From a virus: a DNA stretch of 40,990 bases. A model generated the notes under the pieces. It ran no database searches and was not told where the DNA came from. It saw only the letters and a program-made list of their open reading frames with translations. Position 1 is the first letter of the stretch; every line of letters begins with the position of its first letter. The stretch is from the IMG/VR virus record IMGVR_UViG_3300025009_000218, positions 1 through 40,990 of that record; one strand, given 5' to 3'. Both the position numbers and the translations under genes were made by a program. Below, one piece after another: positions 30,029-37,369 of the stretch.

Positions 30029-30104
30029 CATCTACCTCCGACATACCACATATAGGACAGTGAGGTTCTCTATACTTCCTATTACAATAGCTACAAGTTT
30101 TCAT
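30015..30104 (-). CDS. Zinc-ribbon microprotein
   Basis: A 29-residue protein, MKTCSYCNRKYREPHCPICG..., with four Cys able to hold one zinc. It overlaps the lipoprotein end and the holin-candidate start. It is clearly related to the interrupted frame at 3853-3982 (shared CSYC and EPHCPICG). Confidence 0.55.
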   Translation of the reverse strand: MKTCSYCNRKYREPHCPICGMSEVDDGCG

Positions 30105-30216
30105 GAGGACACTCTATGTACTCTCCAGTTATAGATTGTAAGTAATCCTCACAGGTCATAGTCCTAGAGCAAGATGCTAGTAGAAGTATAAGGACTATGA
30201 GGACTAGTTGTTTCAT
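30091..30216 (-). CDS. Small lipoprotein, o-spanin candidate
   Basis: A 41-residue protein with a hydrophobic signal and the lipobox LLASC at about residue 16, leaving a short 26-residue mature part. The size and position in the lysis region resemble Rz1-type outer-membrane spanins, though an i-spanin partner was not found. ATG overlaps the stop of the lipoprotein gene upstream. Confidence 0.55.
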   Translation of the reverse strand: MKQLVLIVLILLLASCSRTMTCEDYLQSITGEYIECPHENL

Positions 30217-30716
30217 TACAGAGCAGGAGGAGCAGGGTTAATAGGTTCGAATGATGTAACTCCACCATCACTGATTCCGCTAGTACCTGGAGGTGCCTGA
30301 AGGGAGAACTCCCTGTCATTGTTATCTTCAGTGATGGTAGTGCTCTTGGTAGTATTGAATCCGCTGATGACAGCATCTCTACCAAACTTCACATTCCTAA
30401 AGGTGACTCCACCACTACCAGCTGAGTTACCAGAACCATCCCACTGCACCCAGAGCTGCGCGAAAGGGAGTGCAGCCTTAGCATAGTCGAGGACCGTGTC
30501 TGGCTTAGCTAGAGGCACCTGTCCAGCATTACCGAAGTAAGCTGCTGAGAGACCTACCTGACATGCAGGATCACCCTTACAGGCAGCCATACCCTCAGCA
30601 TAAGCCTTCCTGTTCATCGTATTCATATCCTTTACAGCATCATTATACTCTTTAGTTCCGCACCCTACCAGCAACACTACAGCTGCTATAAGGATAAAGA
30701 TAGTTTTCTTATTCAT
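30216..30716 (-). CDS. Lipoprotein of unknown function
   Basis: A 166-residue protein. IFILIAAVVLLVGC gives a signal peptide and lipobox with Cys19. The mature part has a helical, acidic segment, a CKGDPAC pair, and a Ser/Thr/Pro-rich C-terminus. Probably anchored in the inner or outer membrane. Its role (lysis, exclusion of other phages) is unknown. Confidence 0.7.
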   Translation of the reverse strand: MNKKTIFILIAAVVLLVGCGTKEYNDAVKDMNTMNRKAYAEGMAACKGDPACQVGLSAAYFGNAGQVPLAKPDTVLDYAKAALPFAQLWVQWDGSGNSAGSGGVTFRNVKFGRDAVISGFNTTKSTTITEDNNDREFSLQAPPGTSGISDGGVTSFEPINPAPPAL

Positions 30717-30725
30717 ATATTCCTC

Positions 30726-31214
30726 TTAGAAGTAGAAGGTTACTGTGTTGCTGTTATTGCCATAAGGTGCATGTAGGTACACTCCACCATGAGCTGTACC
30801 TGTGTCACTGTCACCTGTTCCATTAGGCCCGATACCGGGCTTGAATACAAACCCATCACCCTCTCTATAGTTGTGAGATGTGTCATTCACCATAACTGTA
30901 TGGCCATTACTAAAGACTACCTTAATCCTCTTACCGAACTGAGGGCCTTTCTTATTAATCCTCCATGCTTTCCTACCACCATTCCTTTCACCGTAACTAG
31001 TAAACGTCTCAGACCTATTAGAACTAGGAGGAGTTACTGTTGGGGTTGTAGGAACATCAGTGGGTGGAGCATTCTTAAGCCTATCAAGCTCCTTGTTATA
31101 GATGCTATTAGGATCGTTCTCTTCAATCATTGTTGGCTCATCTCCACCACCGTCACAACCTGTGGTGAATACTCCCAACATCAATACCACCAGTAGTACA
31201 TTAAGCCATTTCAA
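30726..31214 (-). CDS. Lipoprotein of unknown function, TTG start
   Basis: A 162-residue protein with lipobox GVFTTGC (Cys20) after a hydrophobic signal. A Pro/Thr-rich linker (TDVPTTPTVTPPSS) leads to a beta-rich domain (FGKRIKVVFSNGHTVMVND, ending YGNNSNTVTFYF). TTG 31214 has GAGGTG six bases upstream; the nearby ATG is in the frame of the previous gene's end. Confidence 0.65.
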   Translation of the reverse strand: MKWLNVLLVVLMLGVFTTGCDGGGDEPTMIEENDPNSIYNKELDRLKNAPPTDVPTTPTVTPPSSNRSETFTSYGERNGGRKAWRINKKGPQFGKRIKVVFSNGHTVMVNDTSHNYREGDGFVFKPGIGPNGTGDSDTGTAHGGVYLHAPYGNNSNTVTFYF

Positions 31215-31686
31215 GACTACACCTCATTATGTTTGGAACTTCGTTTCCATCTTCATCTATCGTAGGGCTCCAGAGTTCTGGGAAGTCTCTAAGAACGTCA
31301 GCTAACTTGAACCCTAAGAACTCAGGCACAAGTATAGCTGCCCTCTTGTCGATTATCTCAGGGCCTGTAAGCCCTTCAGCAATATCTAACTCTACCAAGT
31401 ATCTAGGTACTGGTTTTAATCCTTCAAGGTATAGGACACTCCCGAACAACAGGGATTGAAACAGAGTCATAGTTGCTAGATCATCTGCAGTAGACAAATC
31501 CACATCGAAGGATTCTGAATGAACTGGATTATCTGGTACACCTGACAGATCCTTTAGTAAGATGAAGAAGGACACACCACTTCCCATATACCAATAGTTC
31601 TCCCACCTAGCACCGAATAGTTTATTAGGTGCTGTAGGGTCTACAAGGTAGTAGACTCCAAATGATGGTCCTCTATTTACTATCAT
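31201..31686 (-). CDS. Hypothetical protein of the late block
   Basis: A 161-residue protein without signal peptide. It starts MIVNRGPSFGVYYLVDPTAPN and has helical, acidic central parts. No family recognised. It overlaps the following lipoprotein gene by 14 bases. Confidence 0.6.
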   Translation of the reverse strand: MIVNRGPSFGVYYLVDPTAPNKLFGARWENYWYMGSGVSFFILLKDLSGVPDNPVHSESFDVDLSTADDLATMTLFQSLLFGSVLYLEGLKPVPRYLVELDIAEGLTGPEIIDKRAAILVPEFLGFKLADVLRDFPELWSPTIDEDGNEVPNIMRCSLEMA

Positions 31687-31707
31687 ATATTGTACCTCAC
31701 AGTCTTG

Positions 31708-33480
31708 TTATTGCAACCCCATCGTTCCAGCACCAGAGAGTGGCATGCTACCTGCGCCATTCAGTCCCATTCCTACACCAGGAACCCAGCCTTGTTCCTC
31801 CAATCCAAACCCAATCCGGATGTAGTCATTGACCGCATCAGCTGTGTATTCGGTTTGCCAGTTCTGGCGCGATTGAGCGAGCGTTGCAGCCATAAACTCT
31901 GGAGTTGAGGCTGTACCTCCAAGTGTGACGTTGTAGGTCTTGACCGTCCGGGTTGCATCCGTGTACGCAACTTCCGTTGTCGAGTGCCCAGTCTCCCCGC
32001 TAGCCGTTACCCATCCCGCGACAGTTCCTCCGGGTTCGAACCAGTCCCCGGCAGCGGCTGAGGTAAAGTATCTGTTGCCGGAAAAGCTGAAGCCCGCCAT
32101 TGAGGTGCTGTAAACCCCGATGAGGTCGGTTGATCCTGCTGGCATCTGGATATCGTTATCATAGATGCTGTTCCCGGTAACTGAGGTGAGGCCGTAAATA
32201 TAAATCCCTCGCCCTGACCCAGACCCCTTGATGTTATACATCACGTTGTCGTGGATGCTGACGTTCTCCGAATAGTTTAACCCCTCTCCATCACCTAAAA
32301 GAGTTATGCCGTAAGTGGATGCCGTTACGCCAACGGGGTCGATGAATATGTTGTGATGCACCTCAGTGTTCAACATATTGATGAGCTTGAGTTTTGTCCC
32401 CTCCCCGGTATTTGCCGAGCCTTCTGCGAATACATTGTTTCTTATTACTGTTCCCGACTGGATTGATCCCGAGCTTCCGCCAAACCCTCCGACATTTACA
32501 GGAGCTTGAACGAAGAGGTTGTTGTCGAACAGTCCTCCAGACCTTCCGTCAACCCCCCCACGGTCGGAGTAATAGAGGATGTTTCCTCTCATGACTACAT
32601 TGGTGAGGTCGTGGTGCGTGTCACCATTCGGGCCGTCTGGTGATAGGTAAAAATGCCTACCCTCAACAGCAGGGGCAAGGGCGTCGGGGTCGTGCGGCTT
32701 ATAAAATATGCTCTCTTCAAACAGGACGTTATCGGCAATTGCCGCGTACCACATTCCATCATGGGCGGACATCTCAGAAAAGGTTGATCTCCTGATGGCA
32801 AGGTTGTTGACGAAAATGCCCATGTTTACGGTGTCACCCTGGATGACGTTCTTCCAATGCTTCTCGACAAAAAGATCCTCAAAAAGGATATCATTCGAGT
32901 CGAGCAGGACACTTATGCCAGGGGTACTGGACTCCCACGTTGGACAGTAAAACCACACTGAGGAAAATATCAGATTGTCTCCTCCGTAGATCTTCAGCGC
33001 CTCGTTGCCCGCTTCGTCAGATGTTATCTTTGCCCTCTCACCTGTCCCGTAACTGGATACTATCATCCTGGCAGATGTCGAGGCCCCGGATTTTGTCCAG
33101 TTGCCAACCCCGCCAGTAGAAAACCGTGTCACCCAGTTGTTCCCCCTCTTGAGCAAAAGGATATCTGCATACCCGTCTCTCAGTTGAGCGTATCCAGCGG
33201 CTACCGTGGCGTAAGGATGGATGGTTCCGGTTGACTGAAAAGACCCGTAGACATCGAACAAGACGTTGGCGATTGTGTCTGGTGTCCCGGTCCCATCATT
33301 GCCGTCTGTTGAGGAAACAAAGATGACGCGAGAGGTTGCGTAAGCGCCTTCCCCGGTAATTGTGGCAAAGTCAATCCACCCTGAAGCTGTGATCGGCAGG
33401 CCGGTGATATCATGAACTGCCCCGAAAGACAGACCCGGACAGCTGAGAAGCGACAGTAAGAGTAGCAATCTAATAATCAT
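31708..33480 (-). CDS. Secreted right-handed beta-helix protein
   Basis: A 590-residue protein. ATG at 33480 is chosen because it overlaps the upstream stop (ATGA) and begins a signal peptide (MIIRLLLLLSLLSCPGLSFG); a 32-residue longer frame is unsupported. Repeated short Asn/Gly/Ile strands (NNVFAEGS, NIFIDPVG, SIHDNVMYN, SIYDNDIQM) are typical of parallel beta-helix polysaccharide-active or adhesive proteins. It could bind or degrade surface polysaccharide. GC content is visibly higher than in the left arm. Confidence 0.75.
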   Translation of the reverse strand: MIIRLLLLLSLLSCPGLSFGAVHDITGLPITASGWIDFATITGEGAYATSRVIFVSSTDGNDGTGTPDTIANVLFDVYGSFQSTGTIHPYATVAAGYAQLRDGYADILLLKRGNNWVTRFSTGGVGNWTKSGASTSARMIVSSYGTGERAKITSDEAGNEALKIYGGDNLIFSSVWFYCPTWESSTPGISVLLDSNDILFEDLFVEKHWKNVIQGDTVNMGIFVNNLAIRRSTFSEMSAHDGMWYAAIADNVLFEESIFYKPHDPDALAPAVEGRHFYLSPDGPNGDTHHDLTNVVMRGNILYYSDRGGVDGRSGGLFDNNLFVQAPVNVGGFGGSSGSIQSGTVIRNNVFAEGSANTGEGTKLKLINMLNTEVHHNIFIDPVGVTASTYGITLLGDGEGLNYSENVSIHDNVMYNIKGSGSGRGIYIYGLTSVTGNSIYDNDIQMPAGSTDLIGVYSTSMAGFSFSGNRYFTSAAAGDWFEPGGTVAGWVTASGETGHSTTEVAYTDATRTVKTYNVTLGGTASTPEFMAATLAQSRQNWQTEYTADAVNDYIRIGFGLEEQGWVPGVGMGLNGAGSMPLSGAGTMGLQ

Positions 33481-34169
33481 GGCGTCAGCCCTAGGGCTAC
33501 CAGAAAGTGAGCGTTTTGGTCGGTTACGTTTAGTGCTTTTTCGTAATCGCCAGCCGAAGAAACATTCTGCCTCCAAGCACCAGCACGACTACTGGCGGGA
33601 GTGACTATCACTACCTCTGCCATACCAGCGGGAGGAGTGTTGATAGTGGCTGGATCATCAGACCCCCACAAGAAGAGCAACATTCCTGGGCTTGTCGCAG
33701 TGACTGTAAGCGGAACTAGCGTTCCAGCGGCAGCGAAGTCATCTATCGACCACGTTCCAGATGTTTTGCTCAATCTCACCACAACCCCTGACCACTCGGT
33801 AGATAAACCTAAGGTAGCGGACGGAACCGCATCACCGGTCTGAAATACTCGGTAATATACCCCCGCGTCGGCGGACGCATAATTATCAACATAGGCAATC
33901 TGTGTCCACCCTGCAAGTGGCGTGATGCCGTTTCCTGCGTCCTCGTTGACCACCATAACCAGAAGGTCACCGTCTGTGGTTCCTATAGGAGTGGTGAAGG
34001 TTACAGCAGCTCCCGTCCCGCTGTTGCTGGAATAGGTTTCGTAGGTGATAGATGGATCAGGTGTTCCACTAGCCGTCCCCTGTGAACTCGCCCCAATAAA
34101 CCCAGGAGGAAATGCCCACGAAGCCGAGGCCCACAAGCATAGTATTAAAATCAGTATGGTTTTCTTCAT
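33477..34169 (-). CDS. Secreted beta-sandwich-like protein
   Basis: A 230-residue protein with a Sec signal peptide (MKKTILILILCLWASASWA). The mature part is beta-rich and Gly/Thr/Ser-rich (SNSGTGAAVTFTTPIGTTDGDLLVMVV), similar in style to phage fibre-associated sandwich domains. GGAG lies about nine bases upstream. Coupled to both neighbours. Confidence 0.65.
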   Translation of the reverse strand: MKKTILILILCLWASASWAFPPGFIGASSQGTASGTPDPSITYETYSSNSGTGAAVTFTTPIGTTDGDLLVMVVNEDAGNGITPLAGWTQIAYVDNYASADAGVYYRVFQTGDAVPSATLGLSTEWSGVVVRLSKTSGTWSIDDFAAAGTLVPLTVTATSPGMLLFLWGSDDPATINTPPAGMAEVVIVTPASSRAGAWRQNVSSAGDYEKALNVTDQNAHFLVALGLTP

Positions 34170-35143
34170 TAGTCAGCTACTCCTCCATCAGCACAGGCAG
34201 CGGTCTCAGAATACACCGACCACGTATCGTCGGCGGTACACATCAACGTAACCTTTGTTCCCGCAGTCGCTGCCATATCAAGCTCGTAATCTGCAGTCAG
34301 GGTTGTACCAGCGAAGAGGTTGAAATGATCCCCGGATGCCGGTACAACCTCGATTTTCTCCGCGTCTCGCGCCCAGAGCATGACGAAGTCACCGACGTTG
34401 GCAGCCTCGCAGTCCCACATGGTAGCCTCGCCAGCGACAGTAAGCTGGACGACAGCCGAGTTGTTGCTGTCAGCGGTCAGAGCCGTATCTGTGGCGTAGG
34501 AGTTGAAGACCATTCGGCCCTGCAGGGTGCCGGTTGCTTCTATGCTGCCTATGCCCTCAAGTGTGCTGGTCCATGCATAGGTTCCTGATCCGGTAGCCTG
34601 CATCAGTTGATTGTCGGCTGTGGGGAGAGAGGCGAGTCCTGAAACCGCTAGGTCATCTACCCTCTGAGCTACAAGTTGTAAGGTATTATCAGTAGCAGCA
34701 AGATTTCCATCAAACCCTGTAGCAATTACTGAAACATCAGAAGCTCCCATATACCCTATAGTCCACACAGTAGCCCAGCTAGTTCCAACTCCAGGTTCAG
34801 TAGTAGCACCAGAGGTATGACTACTAGTGCAGATATACATCTTACCACCATGAATAACAGAGGTTACATTAGCTACGTAAGGTAGCGCTGTAATCCACTT
34901 CTTAGTTACTTGTGCATTGCTGGCTGCTAGATTCCCTCCAGTTGCATGAATACTAACAAACGACGGATTGCTAGTAGTCTTGACATTCTGATCCACCCAA
35001 CCATAGATCTCAGTAAAGTTTGAATTAAGCTTAACCTTCTCATCTCCCCACAACACCCCAGACCCTCCTAAGATAGTCTGTTGTGCTGCTATTGAGAGTG
35101 TTGGGAGTAAAAGTATCAATAGAACTGTCAGTAGTTTCTTCAT
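34169..35143 (-). CDS. Fibre-like protein with signal peptide
   Basis: A 324-residue protein. The signal (MKKLLTVLLILLLPTLSIAA) is followed by LNSNFTEIYGWVDQNVKTTSNPSF, as at fibre N-termini, then YICTSSHTSGATTEPGVGTSWATVW, resembling a chitin-type carbohydrate-binding module. The C-terminal half is Ala/Asp/Thr-rich beta structure. A fibre-like protein carrying an export signal is unusual for a tailed phage. Confidence 0.65.
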   Translation of the reverse strand: MKKLLTVLLILLLPTLSIAAQQTILGGSGVLWGDEKVKLNSNFTEIYGWVDQNVKTTSNPSFVSIHATGGNLAASNAQVTKKWITALPYVANVTSVIHGGKMYICTSSHTSGATTEPGVGTSWATVWTIGYMGASDVSVIATGFDGNLAATDNTLQLVAQRVDDLAVSGLASLPTADNQLMQATGSGTYAWTSTLEGIGSIEATGTLQGRMVFNSYATDTALTADSNNSAVVQLTVAGEATMWDCEAANVGDFVMLWARDAEKIEVVPASGDHFNLFAGTTLTADYELDMAATAGTKVTLMCTADDTWSVYSETAACADGGVAD

Positions 35144-36522
35144 CCGAGTAACTCCAAGTTGTCTAGCATTTCAAGGTTGTCTTCAAAAACTGTATTATCT
35201 ATAGCTTCTTCCAAAACACTCAGTATCTCCGCATCACTCGCAGACTTGTTCCACAGTTGGGTCTGCAAGAAGCCTATAGGCACTGTGAGATTGTACCCGA
35301 ATCGCAGGTGTGTCAAAGGGTTCATGCTGCCATCGTAAGCTGTCCAACTGCCCCAGACTATATTTGCATCTATGGGTGTCGTTGCTGAGGTGTAGCGGCG
35401 ATAGCCTACTCTGTATTGAGTTTTTGCTACATTAGTCTGGACTACTCGGAGGTGGATCTCTCCACGACTCCAAGCGATCGATCCACCAACACCAGTCGCT
35501 GTAGTTCCGTCATAAGTTCGTGATGTATAATCAGCAAAATTTCGACAATAGAGAAGGTCTGGATTGGCATTTCTAACGGATAGTACCACTTCATCGTTTG
35601 TGGCACTCATTTCCGCACTCCTCACACCCATCCAGCACAATGCCGCAGCAGTAAACGCACCCCCGCACAGGGCAGCGGTCATAGCTGCATTCAGCGGTAT
35701 CGCCAGTCCGTTGCCGCCGCTGGTGGCTGCTGTGGAGGTTACTGAGGTGGTTGCGCCTGCGCCTGATGCTGCGTAGGGCATTTGGTAGGGGGAGGCTACG
35801 AGTTGGGGTTTGGAGATGGTTACTGTTCCCGTTCTGGTGTTGTTTACTCCTGCGCCAATCCGCACAGATGGGTTACCTGCTGTATCTGTGGTGACGAGGA
35901 TTGCAGATAGCGTGTACTGTCCTGCTGCCGGGATATGGGAAATAATCACCTCTACACCATCCTTGTATAGCTTCAGCGTGCTGTTAGCCGGTAGCCCTGT
36001 CATGTAGATTATATCAGACATGACCAACACGCCGTCGCAATTTGCAACTATATCAAATCTATATGTCGAGTTTATCGCAGCAGTGAATATCTGACTGTGG
36101 ATGATTCTGCCATCCACTATTGTGTAAGTAATAGCCTTTCCTACAGTCAAATCGGCCACTGTGATAGATGCCGTTCCGCTGCTAGTCCCAAGTATCCAGT
36201 TGGTAGGCAATATCCCCGGCGTCCCACTCACAGCCCCCTCAAACTTGGAGTTCTGTAACATCTGGGCATAGGCAGGAGTAACCATCACCCCTTTCCCAGG
36301 ATGATTGACAGGCCACGCGGCCATGTTGCCGTCAGCGTCGGGCTGGTTACCGACTACTGAGTAGACTATTTGAGGACCTACTATAGATTTAGGAGGTGTA
36401 GAAGCATTCCATAAGCTTAGTAGGTTAGAGGAGTAAGTACTCATAGCAACCTTATTGCTGCTAAATGGACTATACAAGTTTGGAAAGATCTTAGGAAATA
36501 TCTTATTAGTAATCTTACTCAT
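35140..36522 (-). CDS. Large beta-rich virion or fibre protein
   Basis: A 460-residue protein. ATG at 36522 follows GAGGGCGGG; an in-frame TTG five codons earlier is less likely. The N-terminus (FPNLYSPFSSNKVAMSTYSSNLLSLWN) and later jelly-roll-like strands suggest a surface-exposed structural protein with a carbohydrate-binding-like domain. No signal peptide. Codon use becomes GC-richer toward its 3' half. Confidence 0.6.
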   Translation of the reverse strand: MSKITNKIFPKIFPNLYSPFSSNKVAMSTYSSNLLSLWNASTPPKSIVGPQIVYSVVGNQPDADGNMAAWPVNHPGKGVMVTPAYAQMLQNSKFEGAVSGTPGILPTNWILGTSSGTASITVADLTVGKAITYTIVDGRIIHSQIFTAAINSTYRFDIVANCDGVLVMSDIIYMTGLPANSTLKLYKDGVEVIISHIPAAGQYTLSAILVTTDTAGNPSVRIGAGVNNTRTGTVTISKPQLVASPYQMPYAASGAGATTSVTSTAATSGGNGLAIPLNAAMTAALCGGAFTAAALCWMGVRSAEMSATNDEVVLSVRNANPDLLYCRNFADYTSRTYDGTTATGVGGSIAWSRGEIHLRVVQTNVAKTQYRVGYRRYTSATTPIDANIVWGSWTAYDGSMNPLTHLRFGYNLTVPIGFLQTQLWNKSASDAEILSVLEEAIDNTVFEDNLEMLDNLELLG

Positions 36523-36811
36523 CCCGCCCTCTAGCAATCTTTACGTACACACCAGCGTTATTAGCTACACCAACAAACTTAAAGTACACACCATGAGAGC
36601 ATAAGTAGATAGTCTTAAAGGTATTCTCACTAAAGGAACCTTCAGGAAAGTCAGTCCATGCAGGTATTGGTAGGGCTGCTGTAGGGTGAAGGAGATACTG
36701 TAACTTAACAGCACCTGAAGTAAGCCCTGAGATGATCACATCACAATATCCTGTTACATGAAACTTATCAGAAGACTCATTAGCTCCTAAAACTACATCA
36801 ATATAATCCAT
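36515..36811 (-). CDS. Small virion-like protein
   Basis: A 98-residue beta-rich protein (DYIDVVLGANESSDKFHVTGYCDV, YFKFVGVANNAGVYVKIARG), typical of small structural phage proteins with a single beta-sandwich. AAGGA precedes the ATG. It overlaps the following gene by 8 bases. Confidence 0.55.
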   Translation of the reverse strand: MDYIDVVLGANESSDKFHVTGYCDVIISGLTSGAVKLQYLLHPTAALPIPAWTDFPEGSFSENTFKTIYLCSHGVYFKFVGVANNAGVYVKIARGRDE

Positions 36812-36820
36812 TTTATTTCC

Positions 36821-37147
36821 TTATCTAAGGTAGAGTGAGACAACAAGAGATACGAGAATAGGAATAATGAAAGTTGCAAGAACTAAACTACCTAAAGCTT
36901 TATTCATAAAGTCTCTATGGTTAGAGATCTCTAGATCTTGTGCTGCCTCTTTCTCTTCTTGTTTTTCCATTATATTATCTATACGACTATTCATCCTTTG
37001 TAGTTCATTTAGGTTTTCTGTTAGTTTAATGATTGAGTTTTCCAAGACTTGTTGACTCCTCATCAGCTCGAGGTTCATGGTCTTTATTTCTTTTACTGTC
37101 TCAACCATGAACAAGTGTGCTTCACAATTCTTTACACAATCAGACAT
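36821..37147 (-). CDS. Coiled-coil protein with C-terminal membrane helix
   Basis: A 108-residue protein. Residues 10-80 are a long coiled coil (VKEIKTMNLELMRSQQVLENSIIKLTENLNEL); the end is one membrane helix (LGSLVLATFIIPILVSLVVSLYL). This layout resembles XhlA-type holin accessories. AAAGGA lies eight bases upstream. Probably the first gene after the candidate promoter at 37346-37369. Confidence 0.65.
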   Translation of the reverse strand: MSDCVKNCEAHLFMVETVKEIKTMNLELMRSQQVLENSIIKLTENLNELQRMNSRIDNIMEKQEEKEAAQDLEISNHRDFMNKALGSLVLATFIIPILVSLVVSLYLR

Positions 37148-37355
37148 TAGTTAATCCTTTCGTAAGTTACAATAATTATCTCCGTATAGAGACTACTAGC
37201 CCTACAGGGGCTAAAGCTCTATAGGTGCTAATAGGTTCTTATATATGTATTATATAAGATGAAATAAATGAACTATAAGTTCTATAGTACTATAGGCACT
37301 AAGAGGTGCTGTAAGGTTCTTACTTATCTCCTAGTACCTATAGGTCTATATAGTA
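37148..37355. other. AT-rich intergenic region with palindromes
   Basis: No gene seen. It holds TAGCCC(TACAG)GGGCTA near 37199-37215, CTTATATA/TATATAAG near 37239-37259, GAAC/GTTC near 37269-37281, ATAGTACTAT near 37284-37293 and the 10-bp palindrome ACCTATAGGT near 37337. CTATAG recurs several times. It probably contains the 5' untranslated leader of the late operon and perhaps processing sites. Confidence 0.5.
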
Positions 37356-37369
37356 TTATTTCTTCTGAT
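37346..37369 (-). promoter_or_regulatory. Candidate late promoter ATCAG-N10-ACTATATAG
   Basis: On the minus strand ATCAG (37369-37365), ten bases, then ACTATATAG (37354-37346). Same spacing as the plus-strand copies. It overlaps the last codons of the polyvalent-protein gene and points toward the virion and lysis genes, about 200 bases before the first ATG. Confidence 0.55.

Noticed and set aside
3200-37360. CTATAGG repeats as T7-type promoters
   Set aside because: They lack the conserved upstream half of T7-like promoters and mostly sit inside symmetric hairpins or terminators, as CTATAG is its own complement.
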